From NCBI GenBank assembly GCA_023052935.1, contig CM041297.1, positions 113,148,277 through 113,212,276 of the forward strand: DNA of 64,000 nucleotides, in the 5' to 3' direction. The stretch comes from Piezodorus guildinii (taxonomy: Eukaryota; Arthropoda; Insecta; Hemiptera; Pentatomidae). Made by a program: the position numbers and the translations under genes. Position 1 is the first letter of the stretch; each line of letters begins with the position of its first letter. The notes beneath the pieces are model-generated. The model searched no databases and was not told where the DNA came from. It saw only the letters and a program-made list of their open reading frames with translations. Below, piece after piece: positions 1 to 10,436 of this stretch.

Positions 1-316
1 AAACATATTCTCTTATATATTTTTTTATATTGTGTATAGTGATGTAAGTGAATTATATACCGCTGGGAAGCTGAACATTATAGAAAAAATATTATCTTAC
101 CCAGAAAGTTTTACAAGATTATCAAGAGTAATGAGAAGTAAATAAAGCTAAGTGTTTAATAATAATTTCTGTAGTTACATAGTCTAATCTTAAACACATT
201 TCCATTGAAATTGGTAATTCGTGAACCTTTGCAAAATTAAAATTTTATTGTGTTATCAAAGTTCTTAGTTTGATTTAAGGTATTGGAAGTCGTATGTTGC
301 GCGTACCAGATTTTTA
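1..316 (+). repeat. Repeat A, 3' part (cut by window edge)
   Basis: This is the right-hand end of the dispersed family called repeat A here. It carries the family's ordered landmarks: a segment like 'tataccgctgggaagct', then 'aaacacatttccattgaaatt', and the terminal block 'gttgcgcgtaccagattttt'. The same landmarks recur at about 8.2-8.5, 24.0-24.4 and 40.3-40.6 kb on this strand and inverted at 5.7, 19.3, 19.7, 39.4, 46.8 and 58.7 kb. No coding potential is seen. Confidence 0.7.
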
Positions 317-1154
317 TAAAATGCTGTACATTTTATGAACACATTTTTTTGTATTTCCTTAAATTCTGACGAAAGATGAAGAAAAAATATGTCCTATATT
401 CTCAAGGACCCTCCTTGGCGAATAAAGCAGCACAATAATTGAAATGGAGTGTCTACACAGAGCAGCTTATTAGACGAGAGAAAGCAGCTTCTAAAACAGG
501 GAGGAATAGAATCAGAAATGGGAGTAACATACAAGATTTAAACATCCCACTAATGAAGGAGGCTTTGAGGAATACACGACTGCTATAGAAATAGTCCTTC
601 AATTAACCCAGATAAAGAACCATTAAAATGTTTCCACAAAAGAGTTCCAGGCAGCAAAGCTTTCAGGCTTTTCACTGCACCTCTATCATTTCTCCAACAA
701 TTTGAAAAGTAGTCTAAGATCATTTAAACACAATTAAAATTGAAGGTAACCCACAAATCATCTTTAAAATTAATACATTTTTAACCGATTTTAAAAGAAA
801 AATTCAAGTCAGAACCATTGACAGAACCCAGATAATATCTGAAGGAGCTAAGATGTACGTTTTTAGCATCTAATTAAAAAAAACGTGGTTTTGTTTCAGA
901 GCTCAGAAATGATGATTCCAAAATGAAATATTTTTTAATATTAAAACTCATAATTTAATGAATCATAAAAAAATAAATTTTAGATAACATCAGATATTTG
1001 ATGGTTTGGGTGGTAATAAAGAATACAACCCAGGAGTGAACCTTGAAATTGAAGCCAACTAATAAAAATTACGGAGAAACGATTCAGACGGGAGGATTTT
1101 TTTTTTCTTAATCGATTTCGAAGGATCATAAACTAAAACGCATAAAATTAAAAT
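317..1154. other. AT-rich DNA, no feature recognised
   Basis: I see no ORF, RNA gene or family landmark in this stretch. It contains short poly-A and poly-T runs only. Confidence 0.4.
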
Positions 1155-1386
1155 AAAAAACCTGTATCTCTACAACCCATGGAGAGTCTTGGGCTCATTC
1201 GAACTGTTTCTAGGAAAACTACCGACAATGAGGTGATTAGGCTTTGACCACGCTCAGTCGCCAGGTTTTTTCCTAATTTGGGTACCCATTTTAAATAGGT
1301 CTGCTTCAGGAGAGTTTCATATCATGGGGTCGTCCCCGGCTAAATTAAGAGAATAAATAATATTCTGTCATAGCCGGGATTCGAAA
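1155..1386 (-). repeat. SINE family S2, head truncated
   Basis: Read on the minus strand, this begins inside the tRNA-like head ('ttcgaatcccggctatgaca') and continues into the S2 body: a 'gggtacccaaattaggaaaa' block, 'gcctaatcacctcattg', 'cctagaaacagt' and 'gagcccaagactc'. The body matches the more complete S2 copy at 4,974-5,290 block for block. The 5' part of the head, with the A box, is missing. Confidence 0.75.
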
Positions 1387-1625
1387 CATAAAATTGAAAT
1401 TAAACATTAAATACGAAATAAATTTAAACGTCATTACGAATGAGTGATGTACGTATAAGTCTACAGATGCAATTTCCATTAGGAGACAAAAAAAAAAACT
1501 GGTAGAAAGATCGCATTTCCTTCATTAAATAACAGGAAAGTACAGTGCTAGGTTTCCTGAGCATACATAATATAGCAGCAAATAAAAAAATTATGTCTTT
1601 TTTTCGTAGGGGAGAAGGGAGTAAG

Positions 1626-1629
<4 letters not shown>
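1387..1629. other. AT-rich spacer
   Basis: No feature is recognised between the S2 SINE and the (TA)n tract. Confidence 0.4.

Positions 1630-1683
<54 letters not shown>
1630..1683. repeat. (TA)n microsatellite
   Basis: A pure TA dinucleotide tract of about 54 bp. Confidence 0.95.
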
Positions 1684-1685
<2 letters not shown>

Positions 1686-1744
1686 AGACGTTAACCTATC
1701 TCGGTTAATCTCATTTACTTAAGAAACGTAATACCTTTAAAGAA

Positions 1745-2231
1745 TGTATACATTTTTATTGAAATTTATAACTGTATATTATAATACAAAAAGTAAATCT
1801 GATGTTTAATAATTGATAAAAAAGGAAGAGAATCTACCAGCACTCAAGTAGTGAATCCAAACAAAAACTTCTCGAAGCCATCTTCTTCTCAGATGCTTCT
1901 TCGGTGGATTATCAGGAATTGAAGAGTAAGCAAGGATTGAAACTAAACACTAAAACTTAGAGTTTTGCATTCCCTGGACGGGCCAAATCAGTAACAAATG
2001 TAACATTGAGGTCTTTGTGCATGATTTTATTCATGACAAAGTAAGGAGCTTTGAGGATTTTACGGAGGTTTTTGCATTGTAAGGCTTGGATACGAGAAAA
2101 ATTTGATGGTTTTGTAGAGCCCAAGGTGCAGATAGACCTTATGACTGTCATGTAAATGATAATTTTGTAGTTAAGTGAAAGGTTAGAGCGTCTGTCTAGT
2201 AAGTGTTGAAGTAACCGAAATTGGCGAGCGT
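1745..2231 (-). pseudogene. Jockey-like LINE (J2) 3' fragment
   Basis: The minus strand encodes the C-terminal end of a non-LTR reverse transcriptase. Readable blocks are FRLLQHLLDRRSNLSLNY, then GSTKPSNFSRIQALQ and RKILKAPYFV, which align with NRKSHLTVDNKLLIY, GTAKYSNIKRIQSFQ and RTIVNAPYYV in the better-preserved Jockey-like element at 51.9-53.5 kb. The catalytic RT motifs lie upstream and are absent, so the copy is 5'-truncated, as is usual for LINEs. The 3' UTR ends at 'tttcaataaaaa', the same terminus as in the J2 copies at 3.8 and 6.1 kb. Unlike those copies, this one has Gln, not a stop, after FRLL. It is a dead fragment. Confidence 0.8.
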
Positions 2232-2261
2232 AATACATATAATAAATAAATAAATATTGAT

Positions 2262-2470
2262 TGTTTGAGTCACTTAATGCTACTATAGCTCATCAGACGA
2301 TGCTACAATTGGAATCCTATATTTTTCTATTCGGGTATAATTAGTATAGCGATCTTGAAAGAATTATTTATATCGCACAGGCTCGGAACCACCATTTTAA
2401 GTCACCTCCAAGGAACCTTGGGCCTAGAAGGTTGTTATGCCAGCCACTACACTTCAGGTGACCCCATCGA
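2262..2470 (-). repeat. tRNA-derived SINE family S1
   Basis: It shares the S1 layout, seen here on the plus strand in reverse: 'tgctactatagctcatcagacgatgc' type start, a 'ggctcggaaccaccatttta' block, and 'aaggttgttatgccagcca' with 'ggtgacccc' at the tRNA-like end. The best-preserved member, at 16,663-16,930, shows RNA polymerase III A and B boxes on the minus strand. Confidence 0.65.
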
Positions 2471-3270
2471 TATTATTAATTAACAATTGTTCGCCAAAAG
2501 TTAACATGTTTTCAACACATAAATAAATCATCTTTATGCTTTATCATATACAATATTAGTGTCACAAACGTTTTCTTTATAATAATTATTAAAATAACTT
2601 TATTCTGGCACTATATCTCTTAAGAATAACAATGCCGTATAGTAAATATTCAGTTCATTAAATACAGGTCTGGCCGAGAGACCAATAAAAGTATACACAC
2701 ACACACACACATATATTCGAAAACACAGTGAATGGATTCACGCATTCACTCATTACTAACTCGCACACTTCCCTTGAAGTTGGAAGTCCGAAATCTTGCG
2801 CAGGTGTTCCTTATAAGCTAATTAAGGAAATTTAAGGTGTTCTGTTACCAGCTTTTTCAATTAAGAGAATGAAATATTATCGACCCGACAACATAATTAG
2901 ATTAGAAATAAAAAAAACATAAAATGATAATAATAAAAACTTACATAATGCAGAAGGAAACTATATAATTAAAAATAGAAATGATTGGCGGCTTTTTCCG
3001 TTGAAACTATTGAATTTTAATTTCAAGACATGCAATTTACAACAGGCTTTAACACGACGACTAAAACATTGTTTGCTGATTGCTAGTGAACAATTTACCA
3101 TTTATAATATACACTTATTAATCCTATATTGTAATGTTTATTTTTTTTTAAGAGGGCATACAGATTTTAGCAGTGTCCATGAAAGGAAATTTTATGTAAG
3201 ATGTTCTATTGAAAGAACCATGCGTTATAGGTTAACGATGATTTCATAAGGAGATGCGAAGTTAAAAAAT
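2471..3270. other. AT-rich DNA with short (CA)n
   Basis: It holds a short (CA)n tract at about 2,694-2,710. No gene is recognised. The open frame at 3,001-3,249 has no family resemblance and looks like chance. Confidence 0.4.
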
Positions 3271-3417
3271 GTTTTCCGTGGACGGCCTAAAACGTTATTG
3301 GAGGACGCAGTCTTAAGGAAGCGGTGGAAGAAGTGTTTGGAAACAGCCAGAGAACTTGCGACAGGGCAGAGAATCAGTCATACGACTATTTCCAGGCATT
3401 TAAAAATAATCATATAG
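3271..3417 (+). pseudogene. Possible Tc1/mariner transposase N-terminal remnant
   Basis: One frame reads FRGRPKTLLEDAVLRK, then TARELATGQRISHTTISRHLK and a stop. This resembles the second helix-turn-helix of Tc1/mariner transposases, where a GRP(R/K) hook is followed by a 'T(A/T)RELA...SxxTVxRHL' helix pair. No catalytic domain and no terminal inverted repeats are visible nearby. It could be an old, eroded copy, or a chance resemblance. Confidence 0.4.
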
Positions 3418-3792
3418 GTAAAAAATCCGAGACCCACACGAGAATAATGAACATCGGCAGTTGTAATAATAATAATCGCTATATAATAATATAATGGTTT
3501 AGAAATTTATATATTAATTTGTAACTACAGAGATAAATTAATCAAGAAGATTAAGAAAGAAAAATCGGGAATCTGTCAATTTATATTCAAGAGAAACGGC
3601 CATTACATCACTCCTATATTCAAAACGTTATATTCCTAAATCGATTCCAATAATTATTTTTTGTTGTGTAATAAAGTTAATTAATTACGAATTCATTTTC
3701 ATAAATTCGTACGGCAGGCAGAAAGGTTTTTTTATTTATTATAGGGATTCTACGTATCTTGAAACGTAAGTCCTCAAATTTTGACTATGTGT
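3418..3792. other. AT-rich spacer
   Basis: No feature is recognised. Confidence 0.4.
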
Positions 3793-4510
3793 AACTTTAG
3801 TTTAGTCGATTACTGAGGTTCATAATTGAAAATTCCTTCACCGTAAACCTATAATATCCTGCCCTACAGTATCCTTTAATAATATTCCACTTGTTTCAGT
3901 TGAACAGATCCGCTACCTAGGACTTCTACTTGGCAAACGTCTCACATCGAATCCCCACACTAGACTGAAACCACTAGAAACTGCTCGCCGCTTTCGGTTA
4001 CTTTAACACTTACTAGACAGACGCTCTAACCTTCCACTTAACTACAAAAGACTCATCTACGTGAGCATCATAAGACCTATCTGGACTTACAGTGTTCAGC
4101 TCTGGGGCTCTACTAAACCATCAAATTCTTCCCGTTTTTAATCCTTACAATCCAAAATCCTTCGAAAAATACTTAATGCTACCTACTTTGTCGCGAATAA
4201 ACTCATACATAAAGACCTTGATATCCCATATGTTGCTAATTTGGCCCGTACTAGATATCACTCTTTCCATGAAAAACTCCATTAACATTCAAATCTATTA
4301 GTTTCAATCCTTGCTTACTCTTTTATTCCTGACAATCCTCCAAGGCGTCTGAAAAGAGGATTGCCTCGAGATCTTCTAGTTTAGATTACCTATTGTAGTG
4401 CTGCCAATGGGCACTTTCTCTTCATGTCTTTTTCATGTATTTCTTTGTTAGCTAATTTACTTGATGTATTAACTAATATAGTTGTATATTTCAATAAATG
4501 ATAATAAAAA
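3793..4510 (+). pseudogene. Jockey-like LINE (J2) 3' fragment, twin 1
   Basis: The plus strand carries the end of a reverse transcriptase ORF: SCPTVSFNNIPL, VEQIRYLGLLLGKRL, NPHTRLK, then RRFRLL followed by an in-frame TAA, LLDRRSNLPLNY, IRPIWTY, GSTKPSNSSRF and PPRRLKR. The 'YLG.LL.KRL' block corresponds to YLGFLLDKRLTW in the element at 51.9 kb. The 3' end is 'tttcaataaatgataata' followed by an A-rich run. The copy is about 700 bp long. Its left end, its in-frame stop after FRLL and its right end coincide with those of the copy at 6,059-6,770. It encodes nothing functional. Confidence 0.82.
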
Positions 4511-4973
4511 AAAAAATTGAAAATAATAAACCAATAGCATTTATACTAGATTTATTTAATATTCTCTTTTTTTTTTTTTTTTTTATTACCTTTAATATAA
4601 TTCAAAGAAAAATTTCAGATTTCAGAACATTTTTGCTATGTTGTTGCATTGAAATGTTTGCTAATTTTTTAAATAAAACGGAGCAATGGGTGAATAACAT
4701 CTCTCATAAGATGTGACTTGGACTTGAAGATTTTTTGTCTTTATGTTTTTCGCGGTGTCCTAATACTCTTCAAAGGTTTATTATTTAAAATAATAAACCA
4801 AAAAGGATGTTAGAGTTGATATCAACTTTTTAATTTTCTTCTTTTATTCTAAAAAATGGTCATATCCACTGTTATAACTCAATATTCAATACCAACTGCT
4901 ACCCAAGTAAGGTACATTTATCTTTTCTATCCGGTTCGAAATATTATGAACGTTGTTTTTTTTAATGGTAGTA
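4511..4973. other. AT-rich spacer with poly-T
   Basis: It contains a poly-T run at about 4,567-4,584. No gene is recognised. Confidence 0.4.
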
Positions 4974-5290
4974 TTATCGGCGTGGTCTAATGGATAGAGC
5001 ACTAGACTACTGTTCTCCGGGTCCTGGGTTCGAATCCCAGCTATGGCAGAATATTTTTTATTCTGTTAATTCAGTCAGGGATGACCTTAGGGTATGGAGA
5101 CCCTCCTAGGACAGACACAGCTTCTATAAAGTGGGTACCCAAAAAATTGGCGAAAAAAACTGGCGGCTGAGCATGATCAAGGCCTAATCACCTCATTGCA
5201 CTGCCGTTGGCCTAGAAACAGTACGAATGTATGTACTGAGTCCAAGACCCTTCGTGGGTTTTAGTGGTGCAGATTTTTTATTTTTTTATT
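4974..5290 (+). repeat. tRNA-derived SINE family S2, nearly complete
   Basis: The tRNA-like head has an A box 'tggtctaatgg' (4,983-4,993) and a perfect B box 'ggttcgaatcc' (5,027-5,037), the internal promoter of RNA polymerase III. The region between the boxes does not fold into a normal anticodon arm by eye, and the sequence runs straight on into a body of about 230 bp shared with the copy at 1,155-1,386. It is therefore a SINE and not a tRNA gene. It ends in a T-rich tail. Confidence 0.8.
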
Positions 5291-5745
5291 GGTATAATAA
5301 ACTAACTGGTACATCCTGTTAGAGACGTAGTATACTTTTAATGATACATTGTTTGTTTTTTTTATACTTGAATTTTAAGTCTCTAATAAAAAGAACATAT
5401 TGAAAAAGATACGAGATATCAAGTGAAGCGCGCTTTAATAACTCTTTAGCATATGTCTTTGTACCTAACAACTTCCTTGTTAGCTACTAAGTTTTATAAA
5501 ATGTAATATGATCTGAAATTCACACCTCTTACGTCCTTAATATAATGACTTGTTTATCAAGTTTCCCTTCAGCCCTGTCTTTCAAAGCTGCATTTATAAA
5601 ATTTACATGGTGTTGGGTACATAGTCTCTAGCTCAGTTCCTGTCTCTGTAGAGTGTATTTATACAAGCTAACCATTATAATGTAAAGAAAAAAATAAATA
5701 CGTGTAAAATATTGTACTAAATGTAAACAGTTCCAGTTCATTTTA
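5291..5745. other. AT-rich spacer
   Basis: No feature is recognised. Confidence 0.4.
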
Positions 5746-6058
5746 AACAAAAATCTGGTGCGGGCATCACACGACTTTCACTTACCTCCATTTTTAAAAT
5801 CAATGAAAGCATTTTCAAATACAGTCAAAGATAAAAATGCGTGAAACTATTAAAGAATTAATTAAATTGAATTTATATAAAAACATGTGTTTTATTAAAA
5901 AATCGATTATATTATCTGAAATAATCAGTTAGTTTTATCTTCTTTTCATCACTCTCTATTAACTTTTAAAAGCTTGAGTATAAGATATTTTTTCTAAAAT
6001 CTATAGCTTTTCAACGGTATATCATACATGTATATTACTGCTCTAAATGTTCAAAAAC
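5746..6058 (-). repeat. Repeat A, 3' module
   Basis: It begins with 'aaaaatctggtgcgggcatc', the inverted form of the family's terminal block, then 'cacgactttcacttacctcc', 'acatgtgttttatta', the 'atcactctctattaactttt' block and 'caacggtatatcatacat'. It stops where the twin Jockey-like fragment begins. Confidence 0.8.
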
Positions 6059-6770
6059 AACTTTTGTTTAGTCGATTACTGAGGTTCATAATTGAAAATC
6101 CCTTCACCGTAAACCTATAATATCCTGCCCTACAGTATCCTTTAATAATATTCCACTTGTTTCAGTTGAACAGATCCGCTACCTAGGACTTCTACTTGGC
6201 AAACGTCTCACATCGAATCCCCACACTAGACTGAAACCACTAGAAACTGCTCGCCGCTTTCGGTTACTTTAACACTTACTAGACAGACGCTCCAACCTTC
6301 CACCTATCTACAAAAGGCTCATCTATATCACCATAATAAGGCCTATCTGGACTTACGGAGTTGAGCTTCGGGGCTCTACGAAACCATCAAATTCTTCCCG
6401 TATTTAATCCTTACAATCCAAAATCCTTTGAAAAATCCTCAATGCTCCTTACTTTGTCACACATAAACTTATCCATAAAGACCTTAACATCCCATATGTT
6501 GCTGATTTGGCGCGAACCATGTATCAATCCTTCCATGACAAACTTTACTCCCATTCTAATTCTCTAGTTTCAATCCTTGCTTCCACTTCGATTCCTGACA
6601 ATCCTCCAAGGCGTCTGAAAAGAAGATGACCTCGAGACCTTCTAGTTTAGTTGCATAGTGGAGTGATGCCAATGGACATTTTCTCTTCATCTATTTTTCA
6701 TGTATTTTATCATTACCAACATATTTACTTATTGTATTATAAAATACAGTTGTAAATTTCAATAAAAAAT
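6059..6770 (+). pseudogene. Jockey-like LINE (J2) 3' fragment, twin 2
   Basis: It is nearly identical to the fragment at 3,793-4,510 from the same first base to the same 3' end, including the TAA after FRLL. Readable blocks are VEQIRYLGLLLGKRL, NPHTRLK, LLDRRSNLPPIY, IRPIWTY and PPRRLKR. The right end is 'tttcaataaaaaatat'. It lies between two inverted pieces of repeat A (5,746-6,058 minus and 6,771-6,890 plus). It has no coding function. Confidence 0.82.
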
Positions 6771-6890
6771 ATTTTTAAAAAATTAACTTAAAACTTTTTT
6801 TCAATTTTAGGAGTATTTAATATTTCTGAAAATGACTTTTACAGCTGAAGTAAGAGAAAGTGGTGTGTCGCTCGCACCAGATTTTTTTTC
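6771..6890 (+). repeat. Repeat A, terminal piece
   Basis: Only the end of the family is left: 'aagtaagagaaagtggtgtg' and 'cgctcgcaccagattttttt'. Confidence 0.65.
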
Positions 6891-7567
6891 TAATTCTCTA
6901 ACAATATTTCAATATAAATGCTCAAATTTTAACTATTCAATTAATTTCGAATCTTTTGGGATCGTACATTTGACTTGAAACGTTAAATGTATGTTCAACA
7001 GCTTCCTCTTCAGTTATAAGCAATTAAATCGCAAGGTTATTTAAATATTTTGGTTATATTCAGCGGAAAATCTATATTAAAGGAACAAAGAAAAGCCTTA
7101 CCTCTTGGAAAAGGTGGCGGAAAGCACAAGGAAAACCCAAGACCACAAGGATTATCAAAGAAGAGCGATTCCATTCCGCCTCAGGGTGGATGGCAATGCA
7201 TCCTCGAATTCAATGATTTAATAAAAGGCTAGCCTAGTGAAGAAAAGTGGTTCTAGGTCGGCTGGGACCCGCCGCGACATTCTTCCTGCGCCACCCCATC
7301 GTAAAAAATTTAAACACTGGAATACTGGGATTGCCTCTAGCTGGCGTATCTAGGACAGGCATTAATATCTGTAAATGTAAGGGAATTGGCTGCGGGATAT
7401 TATAGTTGTATAATATACAATCCGTGGTATTATTCGAGGATAAAATTACAGTAGTATTATTGTAGTCGCTACAAGCTTCGGTATGATTTTACAAAGAAAA
7501 TTACAAATTTTTAGTTTTATAAGATACGCATACCAAAAAATAATAAATTAAAAACTATATATTTTTT
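6891..7567. other. Unassigned DNA with a small GC-richer patch
   Basis: At about 7,080-7,310 the base composition is higher in G and C than the surroundings. A 60-codon frame (7,050-7,232, plus) is open but matches no family that I recognise, has no good start context and ends without a downstream signal. It may be a piece of an unrecognised repeat. Confidence 0.3.
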
Positions 7568-8471
7568 TGTACTTTCACTTATCTATACATGAAATATACA
7601 GTAAGGGGAAGTATTGCGATCGTGAAAATTTTCGAATTCCAGTTTTCATCAGAAATACACGTTTCAGGGTCCCCTCAGTCCAAAAGACCAAGTCCCACAA
7701 AAAGGTGTGTGTGTGGTAAGTCTAGCACGAAAACGAAAAGGCGTACAATACTGAAATTTTATATTTAAGACAGCTATACGCCAGAAATGTCACAGCTTTT
7801 TCATCAAAATCAGCTAACCAGAAGAGCCATTTTATATCATGCATTTAGCACCTTTTTACGATTTTCTCAAAAACAGCACAAACGATTCTAATTAAACTAT
7901 CTATATCCATGGGCTTTAGTATCATGTAGGTTTCATTCTGATTGAAATAGCCTGACATGGCTTAAATGCCGATGATTTAAAATTTCTTCATCTAAACTTC
8001 CTTCGATTTTGCAGATTATATAAAAATAACTATATCATCTATTTAGTACTGATAAAAAACGGATACATATATAATATGAACGAATACGATATAGAACTAA
8101 AAGATGAAAAATCAAAAATATTCTTTTATGCAATTTTAGTGTTTATGAACGTAAAAATTGTTCTATAGACGTATAATATACCGTTGGGAAAGCTAAAAAT
8201 TTAAGAAAAAATTATTATCTCATACAAGAAATTGTGAAAGTTAATGGAGAGTGGTAAAAAGCTGATAAAACTAACTTATTGCCATATATGATATTATTGT
8301 ATTAATATATTATTTAATAAAACACAAGTTTCTATTGAAATTCAGTGTAATTAATTATTAAACAATTTATTTTTGTATCTAAGTGAATTTAAAAAATCTT
8401 AAAAATTGTCTAAATTGATTTTAACAACGGAGGCAAGTGAAGGCGTGTGTTGAGGTACACCAGATTTTTTT
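7568..8471 (+). repeat. Repeat A, full-length reference copy
   Basis: This is about 0.9 kb with both family ends. It starts 'actttcacttatctatacat', followed by 'gtattgcgatcgtgaaaatt', 'ggtcccctcagtccaaaag', 'gattttctcaaaaacagc' and 'catgtaggtttcattctgat'. The 3' module follows with 'tataatataccgttggga', 'ctattgaaattcagtgtaat' and the end block 'caccagattttttt'. The first bases, 'actttcactta', are the inverse of 'aagtgaa' near the 3' end, so the family has short inverted sub-terminal repeats. No ORF spans it. It is a non-autonomous mobile element of unknown class. Confidence 0.75.
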
Positions 8472-9492
8472 TATTTTCTCACAAAGCAATAACCGGAATA
8501 CATATGTTTTGTTACATTTTAGTATTCTGCAACACTGTTTACATCCGATGAATAAATTTTTTTTGCTTGTATCTGAGCATATAATTAATATTTTATTAAA
8601 TTTATTAATATTACATTCTGTAACACATGGAGCATCACCGGATGCAGCAAATAGCGCTTTAAGAAAAGAATAGTCTAGTGCAGTGGTAATCACATTACCT
8701 CTTATTTTTATTCCATCACTTGCCCTTTCGATCTTTTTTCTCCCTTCTAAAATGAATAAACTGTTAATTAGAAGACCGAAACAGAAACAATTTAAGAAAA
8801 TAATTGAAAAACTTAACTTCCTTCCTCTTATTTAGATAATTTTAAAGGAATTTTTAAGTTTGTAGAGAGCAATAAAACATATGAAGTCCCTTCAAATGAA
8901 AGTAATGACTTCAAAGTTATCGGTCATTAAACCCCAAAGTTGTCTGACATGAAAGGGGCCAAAATTTGAGTATTAAAGGCGAAATCGCAATAATGTCAGA
9001 TATATTACAGTTTTCGTAATCACCTAACCACTGAATGTAATTAATACATGTCCTAATGTAAAATAAGGCACATTGCAGAAGGTACATTCTATTAACATTC
9101 GTTAGCTTAAATTTAAGGTTGGTATATTAAAGTTCAATGTTCACTTCCTTCATTAAGTTAGAGAGAATTACACATTAACGGACAATCAGGAAGGGACTTG
9201 TCCATAATTGATAATTTAATCTAGAGGAGACCCAAAAGGACATTCAATTAAAACGCGTCCATTCAATAGTCAGAACCTCAACCCAAAAAAGAAGTAAAAG
9301 AGTTTTTATTGAGAGATGTTAATAAGTAAAAATACTGTATTATGAATAAATAAAGTTCATCAATTTTTAGGGTAATTAAAACTACTTGACTTAAATATTT
9401 AAGTTTTTTTTTTTTTTAGTTTACTTCAGTTAACCGATTATTTTCAAAATGATGAGGAAATAACCAGAACTTTCTTTTTAGAATCTTTTCTA
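8472..9492. other. AT-rich DNA, no feature recognised
   Basis: No gene, RNA or repeat landmark was recognised between repeat A and the foldback element at 9.5 kb. Confidence 0.4.
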
Positions 9493-10202
9493 AGATCCGA
9501 ACTTAAAACGATCTGCACCCAGCTGATAATAGAATGAAACATATTTTATAACAAATTTAGTATAATATAAAATATGTTAAGAATGGGTTGCCTAAAAACA
9601 TCCTGGACAGGCTATTTTTAAAAAAATTATTTTTTATTAAATGTTGCAACATCATGATAATAAGAAAACTTTTTCCCTTACTTGAAGTATCTAATGCGCA
9701 GCCGTTGGGTTGCCTAATCTTTTCCTGGACAAACTATAGGTTATCAGGTAAAAGCGGGTATGTCGATATCAGTGATCTGCACCGGCTTGATAATAGAAAA
9801 AAAAATCAATATAAGCGTTGTTTTATTGCAAATAAAACAAAATGCATCTTGATATAGGGGTGCCTGCAAAAAATTTGGTCCTAATCTGAGTTGAGGATAG
9901 CGTATAATAATAAAGGACCCAACATTGCAGCCGCACTTAATCGGACATTGAATATAAGAAAGTTTGATATCCCATATAAAATTACAGGACCATTTTTTAC
10001 ACAAATACCAAATACCGAGTCACAGAGTAAAAGTTATCTTATTATCGTGATGTTGCAACATTTAATTAAAAATATTTTTTTTAAATAATTAAAAATAGTC
10101 TGTCCAGGATTTTTTTAGGCAACCCATTCTTACCATATTTAGTCACAAAATATGTTTCATTCTATTATCAGCTCGGTGCAGATCGTTTCAAGTTCGGATT
10201 TT
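9493..10202. mobile_element. Foldback element with long inverted arms
   Basis: The left arm begins 'atccgaacttaaaacgatct' and contains 'gctgataatagaatgaaaca', 'aatgggttgcctaaaaa', 'catcctggaca' and 'aaatgttgcaacatcatgat'. The right arm has the inverse of each block in reverse order ('atcgtgatgttgcaacattt', 'tgtccaggatttttttagg', 'gtttcattctattatcagct', 'atcgtttcaagttcggat'). The arms are about 175-200 bp and the centre about 350 bp. Direct 'tttcta' copies lie just outside both ends and may be a target duplication. Internal pieces repeat parts of the arms. The frames within it (9,588-10,088) show no known domain, so it is a non-autonomous DNA transposon candidate. Confidence 0.75.
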
Positions 10203-10436
10203 CTACTAGTTTAAAGCGTAAACATTTTAACTTTAAATTAGCTCTATATAAAGATTTTTTTACTTATAGAGCTTTAGATCTCTTTACTACCAGAGCCCGT
10301 TCCAGCATTTATTAGAAAATTATAGGAACAATTTAAATTTAAACAATATTTTTTGCAACCTCTTTCTGTTGGGATTCTTCTAAGCTAATATTCAATATAC
10401 TTACATTAAAATTAAACTATACAATTTTTAAATATT
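10203..10436. other. AT-rich spacer
   Basis: No feature is recognised. Confidence 0.4.

Noticed and set aside
4978..5050. A tRNA-like sequence with perfect A and B boxes.
   Set aside because: No proper acceptor or anticodon stem can be drawn, and it continues into a body shared with another locus, so it was called a SINE head and not a tRNA gene.
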